Origin: Platanthera guangdongensis | Taxonomy: Eukaryota; Streptophyta; Magnoliopsida; Asparagales; Orchidaceae | Reading direction: 5' to 3' | Assembly (NCBI GenBank): GCA_039583875.1 | Contig: CM077153.1 | Location: 110,976,568-111,040,567, forward strand | Length of the DNA stretch: 64,000 nucleotides | Shown here: piece by piece, positions 21,000 through 32,482 of the stretch | Numbering within the stretch: position 1 is the first letter of the stretch | How the letters are laid out: every line of letters starts with the position of its first letter | Made by a program: the position numbers and the translations under genes | The notes under the pieces: generated by a model | The model's database searches: none | Told to the model about the DNA's origin: nothing | Seen by the model: the letters and a program-made list of their open reading frames with translations, nothing else

Positions 21000-23900
21000 T
21001 TGTTTCTCCCGCTGCTCTCTTCTATGGCCTCCATCTCCTCCACACAGTCTGACTCGGTGGCCACCTCTTCTGGTAGTGCCCACGTTGTTACTCACGGCCG
21101 ATGGTTGATCGACTCCGGTGCTACCAATCATATGATGGGAAATCCTCAATGTTTTTCTCACCTTGAAACACATGATCGGTTGCCTCCGGTCTTTGTTGCT
21201 GACGGCTCTTCATCTCCGGTGAATGGGATGGGGGTGGTTCAGGTCACTCCATCTCTTCGTCTAACGGATACCCTCTACGTGCCCCTGTTCCCTTATAATT
21301 TATTATCGGTTACTTCTCTATGCAAGCAATTATGATGTTCCGTCACATTCACTTCTACTTCTTGTTCTTTTCAGGATCCGGATTCCCAACGAACGATTGC
21401 TACTGGGACTGAGAGTGGCGGCCTTTACTTCCTCGAAAACGTTTCCGCTCTATCCGCCTTTTCCTCCTCCTCTACAGATCTTCTCCAATGGCATCTTCGC
21501 CTTGGACATGCTCCTCCACGGCTTCTGCGTCAGCTTCTGCCCCACCTCCCTTCTCATCATCCTCCTCTAAATTTTGATTCATGTCAGCTCAAGCATCATC
21601 GCTCATCCTTCCCGCCAACGCAGAGTCGTAGCTCTTCCCGTCCCTTCGACCTCGTTCACTCTGACGTGTGGGGTCCTGCTCCTACCCTCACCATCGATCG
21701 GGGTAGTTCCTATTTTGTTACATTTATTGATGATTTCTCTCGGTGTTCGTGGGTGTACCTTCTCAAGGATCGCTCTGACCTGTTCTCTGTCTAGACATCC
21801 TTTTATTCTATGATCAAAACTCAGTTGGATACATCTATTAAAATCCTTCGTTCTGACAATGCTAAGGAGTATCTTAGCCATGTTTTTTCTTCTTTCTGTA
21901 TGCATCATGGTATTATTCGTCAAACTAGCTGTGTCTACACCTCCCAACAAAATGGGGTGGAGGAACGAAAAAACCGTCACCTCCTTGATGTCGCTCGCAC
22001 TCTGCTGACCCAAATGCATGTTCCTCGCTCCTATTGGGGCTATGCTGTCCTCCTCTCCTGTTATCTCATCAATCGCATTCCCTCCACAGTTATCTACAGT
22101 GCCACCCCATTCTCCATTCTTTATCCAACCAAGAATCCTTTTCCTCTTACCCTTCACATCTTTGGGTGCACCGCCTTTATGCACTCTCCCGCTGCCACCC
22201 GTGATAAACTCTCAACACAGGCCACTAAATGTGTCTTTCTGGGGTACTCTGCCACTCAAAAAGGCTATTGTTGCTTTGATCCCGTTACCCACAAGCAGTT
22301 TGTCTCTGCGGATGTTACGTTCTTTGAAAATGCATCTTAATTCTCTCCCGCTTCCTCCTCTACTCCTGCTGATCCTCCTCAAACCAACCCATCTCTTCCC
22401 TCTACTCCTCCTGACGTTCCACCACCTCCACCGTCTCTACCATCTCCACCATCTCCACCATCTCCACCCTCTCCACCATCTCCACCCTCTCCACCATCTC
22501 CACCCTCTCCACCATCTCCACCATCTCCAACATTTCCACCCTCTTCGCAGCCGTCTCTCTCTACTCCCGGGCCAGCTCTCTCCACCACATACGCTCCGGA
22601 TACTGCGGAACCAGCTGCCCTGTATCTCCCCATTGCCCTACGTAAAGGGGTTCGGGCCTGTACTCAACACCCGCTTGCTGTAGTTATTTCTTCTGATCTT
22701 CTTACTCCTTCTCGCAGAGCTTTTGCACTGGCTATCTCGGCCACTGCCACCCCCGTTCCTAACATGAGAACCTTACTATTCCTCATTGGAAAGCTTCCAT
22801 GGATGAGGAGCTTGCTACTCTCACTGAATGGGGTACTTGGACCCTGGTTCCTCCTCTTTTTGGTACAGATGTTGTTGGATGTCGCTGGGTCTTTGTTGTG
22901 AAGTTCCCTCCCGATGGCATTGTGGATCGTTACATGGCTCGGCTTGCTGCCAAAGGTTTTACCCAAACTTATGGGGTTGATTACTTTGACACTTTCTCTC
23001 CAGTTGCTCGTCTCAGTACTATTAGGGTCCTTCTTTCTCTGGCCGTCAATAGGGATTGACCCATTTCACAGCTGGATGTCAAGAATACCTTTCTTGATGG
23101 GGATCTTCAGGAAGATGTTTACATGGAGCAACCTCCTGGTTATGTTGCTCAGGGGGGACACGAGTATGCCGGCTAAAGAAGGCTATCTATGGCCTCAAGC
23201 AAAGTCCTCGTGCCTGGTTTGACAAGTTTAGCGGCATCGTTGCGGCCATTGGTTTTACAAGAAGCTCAGCCGATCACTCCTTGTTCGTTCGAAAAACTGC
23301 CTCTGGTCTGGTAGTTCTTGCGGTTTATGTTGATGACATTCTTCTTATTGGCGATGATAAGGATGAGAACGTTGACAAATAAACACCTCTGTCAGCACCT
23401 GGTCACGAAGGATATGGGCTCCCCAAAATACTTTCTAGGAATTGAAATCTCTAGGAAGCCCAACTCCATGGTCCTTTCCAAACGGAAGTATGCTCTTGAT
23501 CTTCTAAAAGAGGCAGGATTGACTGGTGCTAAACATGCCCGTTCTCCCATGGCTATTGGGGAAGACAAAACTTGGACAGATAACTCGGCTCTTCTATCCG
23601 ATCTTACGAAGTACCGGCGCCTGGTGGGCAAACTCATTATCTCACGATAACCAGATCCGACATATCTTATGATGTTTGCAAGGTGAGCCAATTCATGCAA
23701 GCTCCTAGAGAGTGTCATCTACAATCTGCCTTGAGAATATTGGAGTATATTAAAGGAGCACCAGGGAAAGGACTCGTTTTTCATAAGAATGGTCACCTAA
23801 GGGTTGAAGCGTACTCTGATTCGAGCTATGCTGATGACAAAGGGGATCGCAAGTCGACATCAGGATTCTGCACGTTTGTTGGAGGCAATCTTGTGAGTTG

Positions 23901-24255
23901 GAAGAGCAAGATATAGTCTGTGGTCTCCAGGTCTAGTGCAGAGGCAGAATATCGCATTATGGCATCGACCACATGTGAGTTGAAACGACTACGTGCTCTC
24001 ATGCTTGATTTAGGAGAGGTGTACAACTATCCTCTTCCTATGTTCTGTGACAATAAGGCCGCGATATACATCTCCAAAAATCCGGTCTTTCATGAGAGAA
24101 TGAAGCATATAGAGGTCGACTGTCATTTCATTCGTGAGTTGATCTTGAAGAAACAGATTTGTATTCCATTCGTCACTTCAGACAACGAGTTGGCCAACAT
24201 CTACACCAAGCCGATATCCGCTTCCTTTTTCCACATTTGCGACAAGCTGGCATGA
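21000..24255 (+). pseudogene. Copia pol of E (protease, integrase, RT, RNase H)
   Basis: Protease: GRWLIDSGATNHMMG near 21105. Integrase: WHLRLGHAPP, VHSDVWGPA, RSDNAKEYL and QQNGVEERKNRHL, with stops at 21333 and near 21794. A proline-rich linker (PSPPSPP repeats, 22425-22530) follows the stop at 22338. [40 protein letters not shown], and VYVDDILLIGDD near 23323, across frameshifts. RNase H: VEAYSDSSYADDKGDRKSTS, SRSSAEAEYR, PMFCDNKAAIYISKNP, ending FHICDKLA at 24255. Several frame changes make it non-functional, although the metal-binding residues are still readable. Confidence 0.88.
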
Positions 24256-24285
24256 TTGATATCTATGCTCCAGCTTGAGGGGGAG

Positions 24286-24576
24286 TGTTGTAATATGGAG
24301 GTCGGTCGGTCTGTTGTTGTTCGGAGACCGGGCGGTTTGCCAGTTTATTCTGACCGGTCTGTCTGCCGGGATGGTGCTGTTTGGTATCCCAGCAGTGTGG
24401 CGGTTTGTCTCATACGACTTGTAGACCGGGTGGTCTAGCGGTCTCATACGACGGCATGTTCTTTGTGACACATGTTATCTCCTCTTGTTAGTTGACGGGC
24501 GGTTAGCCGGCTTGTCTAACCGCCCGGCCTGTCCGGTTTGCCTTTTGTAAAGCCGCATATACTTGTAAATTTTTAG
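24286..24576 (+). repeat. 3' LTR of E (truncated, 291 of about 430 bp)
   Basis: It begins TGTTGTAATATGGAGG after the polypurine tract and matches the 5' LTR up to CTTGTAAATTTTTAG, where it switches abruptly to the LTR end of element D. Confidence 0.88.
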
Positions 24577-24746
24577 TGTGTTCTTAACTTAAAATGCTTC
24601 CGCTAGAATGCTCTGAGGTAGGGTGCGTTTATAATTGAACTTGGATTTGAAAATAACTTGTAATCTCCTTACCTGTCCGTAGTATATGGCGTCGGGCTCC
24701 GGCCGGACCTTTTGTCATATGCTATACGAAGGATAGGGGCGTTACA
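24577..24746 (+). repeat. 5' LTR remnant of D (170 bp)
   Basis: GTTCTTAACTTAAAATGCTT through GGCGTTACA, nearly identical to the last 170 bp of the 3' LTR. The rest of this LTR is deleted at the junction with E. Confidence 0.85.
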
Positions 24747-24750
24747 AAAT

Positions 24751-24760
24751 TGGTATCAGA
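24751..24760 (+). promoter_or_regulatory. Primer-binding site of D
   Basis: TGGTATCAGA lies 4 bp after the LTR end and is complementary to the 3' end of initiator tRNA-Met, as usual in chromoviruses. Confidence 0.75.
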
Positions 24761-25084
24761 TTCCGTTCTCGGTCTTTCTTATTTGAATTCGTGGACAAAT
24801 TCTTTTAAGGTGTGGTGAGCGCGTGTATGTGCGATACCGTTATAATAATAATAAACCCATGAATGTCGACTTAGGACTGAAAATACAGACATTTGTGGAA
24901 CTGGTATGTTCCTGTGATTTCTTTTTGTAATATTTGTATTTGCTTATTTGTGTGTTTCACATTGTAGGCAACTAGAAGTTGTGTGGGGCATCAAGAACCC
25001 CAACGTACAGCAGAGAGTAGTGCAACAAATGAGGTGCCAACACCTTCTCCTTCGGTGTAAAATTTATGGTTTATTGTTGAAGTC

Positions 25085-28000
25085 GTGTTAGCAATGATTA
25101 ATGCACAACCAGGGGGTCAGAGTCAACCTCCTATTCTTGCGATGGCCGATGAACCAGTTGGCATGGTGAAGCGCATAGCGGTGCGACAGGTGGCCATTGA
25201 GCAAGTGGACGCAAGGCGAGCAACAGAAAAGCAACTGAAACACGTGATGAGTTTCAATCCCCCGGTGTTTGTGTGTACTGGGACCCCATTATAGGCCGAA
25301 GATTGGCTCTCAAGAATAAAGAGGGTCCTGACGGCAATTGAAATAAAAGTGGTAAAAAGTCACTGTGACTACCTTCTTGCTGGATGGTGAGGCAAGATTA
25401 TGGTGGGATGAGGTGTAGCTGCACCAGTTTGCTGGTCGGCCATTGATTGAGACCTCAATGGAGGAACTCTCAATGTGTTTTCTGGCAATATACCTTCCAT
25501 CGACACAGCGGATTGTGATGGAGAACTAATTTAAAAGGCTAACTCAAGGCGAGAGGTTGGAGGATGACTACTTGCACAAGTTTGTAAGGTTGGTAAGATA
25601 TGCAAGCTTTACATTTGCATGTGAGGAACGAAAAACAAATCATTTCAATGAAGGGCTGAGAGATGATCTGTGGTTGCTGCTCTCAAGACCGATGATGCAG
25701 GGTTTCCTTACCTTGGTCAATACGGCCCATTCCTTTGTTGCTGGACATGAAACAAGTGCAGCGTAAAAATAACTTGGCAGGAAAGAAGACAAAGTTTAAA
25801 GTTCCTAGTTCTCCAAAGTCTGGGTTTCGACGGTGGAAAAAGAGGCCTAAAACTTCTATACCGGCTCCTTATTATCCTACGTCTGGAGAAACTTCTGGGA
25901 GAAGTCTGCCCACATGTTATACATGTGGTAAGTTGGGTCATATCGCTTGAGACTGGTGGACTAGTCCAAAAGGGGAGAAAAAGACGGTTGCGTATAATGC
26001 TAAAAAGGGAAAGACAGTGGTGGAATCGACTGCATCCCATGCGTAACCCCGAGTTTATAATCTTGGACAATAGGAGGCCAGAAAACAAAGTGACGTCGTA
26101 ACAGGTATGAGTTAAGATTGAGTTTTTACTTCTTTTCATACTTAGTACCTTGTGCATTGCTTGCGTATGATTGGTTTGAATTAGGCATTGTCCTGATATC
26201 GGAACATCCGGCGAGAGCACTATTTAATACGGGAGCTTCTCATTCTTTTTTGTCGGAGGACTTCGTAGGGCATATCGGAGTGCCTTCGTTTATGTCGACA
26301 CATCGAGTGAATGTGCTGCTACCAATAGGAGCTTGATGTGCGCGGATCGAGCCTGCTGTGTTGAGGTGTGGATACAAAGTCAGGATTTTGGATTAGAAGC
26401 ATATGTGATCCCGATATTGGAGTTTGGTATAATCTTTGGTATGGAATGGCTCTCGGAGCAACATGCCTATATAGATTGCAACTCTAAGGAAGTCACACTG
26501 GGGCAGAACACCGAACGAGATACTAAATTCGCTGGTATGCGAGGATTGAGCAAGACATTGTTGTCTGCTGTCCAAGTAGGCAATTCAGTTCGAAGGAACA
26601 CGGAGTTGTTCTTCACACTGTTGGAGGTTGTTGAGCTGAAGTCCAGTGTGAGTGATGTTCCTATTGTATCAGAGTACGCTGATGTGTTTCCTAAGGATCT
26701 TCTGGGGTTACCACACCAGTGGGAGATGGACTTCGCTATTGAGTTGGTGGTATGTGCGAAACCCGTGGCCCGCTCGACATATCGTGTTGCGGCAAAGGAG
26801 ATGGCGGAACTAAAGGTTCAATTGCAAGAGTTGATGGAGTAAGGCTCTATACGCTCAAGTATGTCACCTTGGAGTGCTCAAATTCTATTTGTGAAAAAGA
26901 AGGACAGAAGCTTGCGGCTATGCATTGACTATCGAGAGTTGAACATACTATCGGAAAGGAATAAGTATCTGATTCCACGGATTGACGACTTGTTCGATCA
27001 ACTAGTGGAATCAACTATTTACTCAAAGCTAGACTTGAAGTCTGGCTATTATCAGTTAAAGATTCAGGAATGTGATATTCCCAAAATTGCATTTGGGACA
27101 TGGTCTGGTCACTACGAGTTTACTGTAATGTCGTTTGGGAAAAAAATGTGTCATCGGTATTCATGGACCTAATGCACCAAACATTTCGAGAGTACTTGGA
27201 TTTATTTGTAATCATCTTTATTGATGACATATTAGTGTACTCTCAGTCTGAAGAAGACCATGCAACCATTTACGACTGATGTTGCACACCCTGAGAAAAA
27301 CAAGCTCTATGTCATGTTCTCAAAGTGTGAGTTCTAGCTATCGTCGGTGGCCTTTCTTGAACATGTGGTTAGTGAAGAGGGCATTATGGTGGATCCTTCA
27401 AAGATAATTGCGATACAAGAGTGACCGGTGTTCTCTTCTGTAGCAGAAGTCAGGAGTTTCCTTAGACTAGCGGTCTCCTATAGGTTCTTCGTAGAGAACT
27501 TTTCACGGATAGACTTGTCTCTTACCACACAAACAAGGAAGGATCAGAAGTTCATTTGAATGCAAGAGTGAGCGTGAGCTTTTGAAGATCTGAAGAGTCA
27601 CCTGACCACGGTGCCACTTTTAACATCGCCATGTGGTTCGGACGGCTTTGAAATTTATAGTGATGCGTCAGGGAGCAGCTTAAGCTGCGTTCTTCTTCAG
27701 TTTGGAAAGGTGATTGCTTATGGCTCACGCCATTTGAATGTGCATGAGCGGAACTATCCCGTCCATGACTTGGAGTTTGCGGCGATGATATTTACACTTA
27801 AGCTATGACATCATTACTTATATGGCGTGAAAGTTGATATCTTCAAGCACCATAAGAGCTTGAAATATCAGCTGGACCAGAAGGATCTAAATGTACGACA
27901 GTGGAGGTGGATGGAGTTCCTCGGAGACTACACCGTCTAGATTAATAATACTCCCGGGAAGAGAAATGTGGTAGCATATGCCCTGAGTCGTAGGACTCCG

Positions 28001-29543
28001 CCAAGTGCAAGTTGGTTGCAGATGCATGATGAACATCTAGTGCAGTAGTTGGAGGCCTTAGACATCTCTTGTGTGGACAAGAATGCTACTGTAAGTGCAT
28101 GCCTGAACTAGACGGAGGTACAATATGACCTTGCATACAGGGTTCGGCGAGCAACGGTACTTGATGAAAGTCTACAACAATATACAGTAGACGGGTCAAA
28201 TGCCCAATTCTCCAGGGATGATGGTCTTTTGCGGAAAGGTGATCGTTTGTCTGTCCGAATGTGGGTAAATTATCTGAAGAATTGTTGTATGAGACACACT
28301 TTACGACATATTCAATCTACCCATGGAGCATAAAGATGTATAAAGACATGAAGAAATTATTCTGGTGGCCTGGTCTGAAGAAATATATAGCCCATTTCGT
28401 GGAAAAGTTTCAGACTTGCGCCTTACAAAAAGATGAATGCCAGAAGCTTGGAGATTTCCTGAATTCACTACCTATTCCTGAATGGAAGTTTGATGACATT
28501 TCGATGGATTTCGTGCACGATTTGCCGAGGTCGCAATGCGGGAACGATTCTGTTTTGGTGACCGTGGACCGGTTGACTAAAGTGGCTCACTTCATTCCGA
28601 ATAAGAGGGACGATTCAGTGGATGTTTTGGCTAAGCTTTACGTTGAACAAATAGTACGACTACACGGTGTGCCCCGTAGCATCGTAAGTGATCAAGATGT
28701 GCTCTTCACTTCGAATGATTGGAGCCTAATTCATCAATTGTTGGGGAAAAATTAAAATTCATTACGGCCTTTCATCCTCAAATGCATGGCCAGACTGAGA
28801 GGACCAATAGAACGATAGAGGATATGCTCTGAATGTGCGCCTTAGATTTCGGGAAGAGGTGGGAAGACCATCTCTATATAGTAGAATTCTCCTACAATAA
28901 TAGCTATAACGCTAGTATAAATATGGAGCCTTCTGAAGCTTTGTATGGTATGAGGCACAGTACACCATTATCATGGGCGGAAACAGGCGAATCTAAGTTT
29001 TATAAGCGTAAGGAAGTTGAAGAGGCTAGTTCGACAATACTCTGTATCCGGGAGAGGCTATTGATAGCCCAAGATATGCGGGCAAAGTACCACAACGCCA
29101 AGCACCGACACGTAGAGTTTGCGGTTGGAAAATGGGTATACCTGAAAATCAAACCTTTCAAGGGCGTGTCCAGGATCCGGCGCTTGAAAAAGTTAAGTCT
29201 GAGGTATCTTGGTCTATTCAAAATAGTGGAGCGAGTTGGAGATGCTGCTTATCGGCTAGCTCTTTTGGCAGAATTGAGTGGATTGCATAATGTGTTCCAC
29301 ATATCAGTGCTTCGAAAATCCGTGAAAGATCCAGCTCAAGTGATTGCGAATGATCGCGTGCCGATCAAATCAGGGATAATGACGAAGGATAGGCCCATTC
29401 GTTTTGAGGATAAAGCGGTTATGCAGCTGCGGGAAAAAACAATCGGGATGGTCAAGGTCCGGTGTGATAACTGTGGTCGTGAAGAGCTAACATGGGTGCC
29501 GCGACAGACCATGCGTGCAGATTTTCTGGAGTTGTTTATCTAA
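25085..29543 (+). pseudogene. gag-pol of chromovirus D
   Basis: Gag pieces: FNPPVFVCTGTPL near 25290, LHKFVRLVRYASFTFACEER near 25570, and a zinc knuckle CYTCGKLGHIA (25914-25950) that ends in a stop. Protease: RALFNTGASHSFLS, where the catalytic Asp of DTGAS is Asn. [33 protein letters not shown], then a frameshift near 27150 and [10 protein letters not shown] (catalytic IDD). RNase [12 protein letters not shown] and [19 protein letters not shown]. Integrase: WWPGLKKY, ISMDFVHDLP and VTVDRLTKVAHFIP (28261-28755, stop), then YNNSYNASINMEPSEALYG. C-terminus: LHNVFHISVLRKSV and a chromodomain-like VKVRCDNCGREELTW. Many stops occur. The last frame, 28833-29543, is open for 236 codons. Confidence 0.87.
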
Positions 29544-29697
29544 AATGTTGTAATATTTTTTGGTGAAGAAAATATATGTTGTATCATATTTGTTATTGGT
29601 TTATGCACGCTGTATTAAATTTCGGGACGAAATTTCTATGAGGGGAGGATTCTAACACCCCAAAAAAGAGTTACTGGTAACAAGCAAAAATTCGACC

Positions 29698-29960
29698 TGA
29701 GCTCGACAAAAGTGTCGACTAGATCTCGACGAAAGTGTCGATCGGAGCTAGCATCGACCGGAGCTCGACGAAAGCATCGAGCGGATCCCGACGAAAGCAT
29801 CGAGTGGAGCCCGACGAAAGCATCGAGCGGAGCTCGATGAAAGTGTCGAGCGGAGCACGACAAAAGCGTCGAGCGGAGCCCGACGTAAGCGTCGAACGGA
29901 GCCCAACAAAAATGTCAAGCGGAGCCAACGAAAGCGTCGAACGGAGCTCGATGAAAATGG
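29698..29960 (+). repeat. 23-bp tandem repeat array in the D LTR (about 11 copies)
   Basis: The unit is of the form GGAGCCCGACGAAAGCATCGA plus GC, repeated without spacers from about 29698 to 29960. Each unit carries paired CGA/TCG motifs able to form small hairpins. The boxes GTCGAACGGAGCTCGA and CGAACTTGACTCCATTCGA just downstream recur in the SIRE-like element of this window. Confidence 0.85.
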
Positions 29961-30927
29961 ATGTTATGTGTTATGTCACGTTCGACGAACTTGACTCCAT
30001 TCGACTCATGTCAGGTTGCTGGTGTGCGGCCACTGAGCGGTGGTTGACTTTTTCGGCCCAAACCCGAGCCGTTGCTTTATTTTTGATGTGAAGAGATTGT
30101 ATGGCTGGGTTAAAACCCGAGGCCACATACGCATAGGGATGGGATTGAGGAAGTCATTATTTCCTTTTCTCTCTCTCTCTTCCTTGCTTCCCAGTTCTGG
30201 AGCGGAGAACTCTCGGGTGGTGCTAAGGTTTGAGTGGAATCTGTTGAGTTGCTAGAAAAGATCTTGTGGCTGGAATAGAGAGCCGAAGCTACAATCGCGA
30301 TGGGGAAAGTGAGGCGCTCACATACATCCGCGTAAAAAAGCTTCGCCATGGCTAGGAAGAGAACTACGAGGGTAACGAGTTTATCCCGGATAGGTGAAGT
30401 CCTCAATATGCATACTTGCATGGATCCACTCACTAAAAGGTGAAAAAGGGTGCATTCCAATGGGTAGATCGGTTTGATCCCCATATATTCCTGCATATAG
30501 ATCCGGAAATGTATAGTATGAAATAAGCATACTGTGTGAAGCCCATCTAGACAGGTTGGTCTGGATTGGTGATGTTTTTGTGTTTGTGTGTCGGAGAAGA
30601 CTCCATGGATATGCATGTAGTGTACGTGTGAATTTGGAGTATAGGGGTGTGCAGGATGCTGCATCAAAGTACTGGAAGCATTTCCAGGAAAATACAAGAG
30701 AAAGATTACAGTTGGAGAACTATTGGTGTCGCCGGGCAATAATGAGTGTCGCCAGGCGATAGCTCACAGTGAGCTGAAATTTTGTGCAGCCTGTCTCGAC
30801 GAGACTTAGGGGTCATTCTATGAGAGGCTGTGTGCTTAAGTTGCATGGCTTGTGGTGGGTGCCAGCCTGAAATGGAGAAAGCCGTGTGGCTTGTGATGAG
30901 TTGAGTCGTGAAGGCCAACTAGTGTGC

Positions 30928-31076
30928 CATCAAGTTAAGTACCTCTGAACGACTGGGTCGTCAAGTCAAGTACCTCTGAATGGACAGTTAGTCATCAAGT
31001 TAAGTACCTCTGTATGACGTAGTCATCAAGTTAAGTAACTCTAAATGGCAAAGTTACCATTAATTCATGTACCTCT
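30928..31076 (+). repeat. 31-33-bp tandem repeat, interrupted by a solo LTR
   Basis: Four to five copies of a unit like CATCAAGTTAAGTACCTCTG plus about 12 bp. The last unit ends in CCTCT at 31076 and resumes with CCTCTGAACGG at 31816, so the solo LTR inserted inside the array. Confidence 0.8.
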
Positions 31077-31815
31077 TGTTGATGCATGAAATCGGAAAGA
31101 GAGTCGGGCACCACCAGCTAACGGTTCGAGCACCGGGGAAAGGAAATGAAAAGAGTAGACTGTCGAATAGTCGGTTACTAGTGGTTGTAGCTGAGGGACA
31201 GAAAGAGAAGCTGCTGGCAGTGGCAACAACAGAGTTTGTTCGCCGCACCTTAAATGCCGCTCCCATGACGGGATTTCCATTTATTAAAAGTGAAGAGGTT
31301 ACAAGAAGGAGAAAAAATTTGAAGTCAGCCGGACAGCAAGCCGCAAGGCACTAGACTTGAGACCACAGCTCTTAACAAGCGAGCTCCTGGATACAAGTCA
31401 GCGCGCTTTGGGGAGTGCACCCTCCGACTATTTATAGGCTCGGGGGCCTGCCCAAACGGGCAGGGCTAAAGTTACTGGCTACCCAGGGTACAGGAGAACC
31501 GGGCAGAGGTGAGGGGATGCAAATAAATAAAAAAGGAGAAAGGAAGGAAGCCGTACGACTTGGCGGATTCCTCCTTGCGAGTTGATGGTCTGGGCCCTGG
31601 GCCTTGACGTTGAGCAGGGTCGGTAATGATGGCAGCCTGATATGGAGACTGCCCGGCTTCTATGATAACCAGCCGACTTGACGTGTGTGGCAGCTAGAAA
31701 GCACAGGCGGCCAGGTCTCGGATGACCGGCTGGCTTGACATGCTTGGCGGCTAGAAGAAGCAGGCCACCCGGTCTTGAAAGCTTTGCGAACTGGTCACGG
31801 ATTCTGGGCTTAACA
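31077..31815 (-). repeat. Solo LTR of family B (739 bp) with intact TSD
   Basis: It runs from TGTTGATGCA at 31077 to GGGCTTAACA at 31815, the full B LTR in minus orientation, with target duplication CCTCT on both sides (31072-31076 and 31816-31820). No internal sequence remains, which is the expected product of recombination between the two LTRs of one element. Confidence 0.93.
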
Positions 31816-32482
31816 CCTCTGAACGGTAGTGATACACTGGGGAGTACGGTACACCGAAAATGTGCCCTAAGTGCACGGGGAGTGTGGTCATTGGGCCAAC
31901 GTCTGTGGTGAATGGTGATTAAGTGCACTTTGATGTTTCCAATATATATATATGCAATGTCTTGTTACAGGGATGGAGAAAAGCAGCCCCGAGTAAGGGG
32001 TGAGATCGTTATAATCGGTTCAGCAAATTGCTGACCGTTGCTTTGTTTGCCACATTTTGGTGGGCTCTTTTTGCAGGTGCTGGAGTGCCAAGTGGAAAAT
32101 AGTGGCTGAATCCCATTCACTGTAATTAGCTGGCCCTTGAAGGCCCAAAAGCGAACGTTTACCGTTTTCATGTGTGGCCGGCCTGCGTGCCGAAGTATGA
32201 AACCACTTTTTATTAAATGAAACAGTTGTAATAAGGCTACAATGGAAACATTTGTTTTGTTTTTATTTATGTGTCTTTCCTTTATGTGTGTAGTGGACAT
32301 TCTCATTATGTTTGGGTTCTTAACTTAAAATGCTTCCTCTAGAATGCTCTGAGGTAGGGTGTGTTTATAATTGAACTTGGACTTGAAAATAACTTGTAAT
32401 CTCCTTACCTGTCTGTGGTATATGGCGTCGGGCCCCGACCGGACCTTCTGTCATATCCTATACGACAGATGGGGTCGTTATA

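Larger units (their letters stand above)
20145..24576 (+). mobile_element. Ty1/copia element E, decayed
   Basis: A 5' LTR (20145-20574), a primer-binding site TGGTATCAGAG at 20575 complementary to initiator tRNA-Met, protease, integrase, RT and RNase H in copia order, a GAGGGGGAG polypurine tract just before 24286, and a 3' LTR cut short at 24576. Gag is absent; a tandem repeat lies in its place. Stops and frameshifts run through pol. The right-hand target duplication has been lost. Confidence 0.85.
24577..32482 (+). mobile_element. Chromovirus-type Ty3/gypsy element D, decayed
   Basis: Direct repeats of about 170 bp at 24577-24746 and about 32309-32482 are the ends of its two LTRs; the 5' copy has lost everything else. 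A primer-binding site, gag, protease, RT, RNase H, integrase and a chromodomain-like C-terminus follow, then a polypurine tract GAGGGGAGGA and a long 3' LTR (29651-32482) that hosts a solo B LTR. The pol-to-LTR transition (ATTTCGGGACGAAATTT, then CTAACACCCC) is typical of Tekay/Del-like plant chromoviruses. Confidence 0.83.
29651..32482 (+). repeat. 3' LTR of D, with an inserted solo LTR
   Basis: It begins near TCTAACACCCC after the polypurine tract and ends TCGTTATA at 32482, followed by the interrupted copia gag. Without the 739-bp solo LTR and one 5-bp duplication it is about 2.1 kb. It contains a 23-bp tandem array near its start and a 31-33-bp array near the solo LTR. No gene is visible in it. 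Confidence 0.75.

Noticed and set aside
22018..22683. 221-codon plus frame and an 84-codon Gly-rich minus frame around 22380-22630
   Set aside because: Both come from the (CCACCATCT)n repeat of the integrase-RT linker in E; the real frame there encodes PSPPSPP.
29698..29960. Possible CRISPR-like array
   Set aside because: The 23-bp units are contiguous, with no unique spacers, and the setting is a plant LTR.
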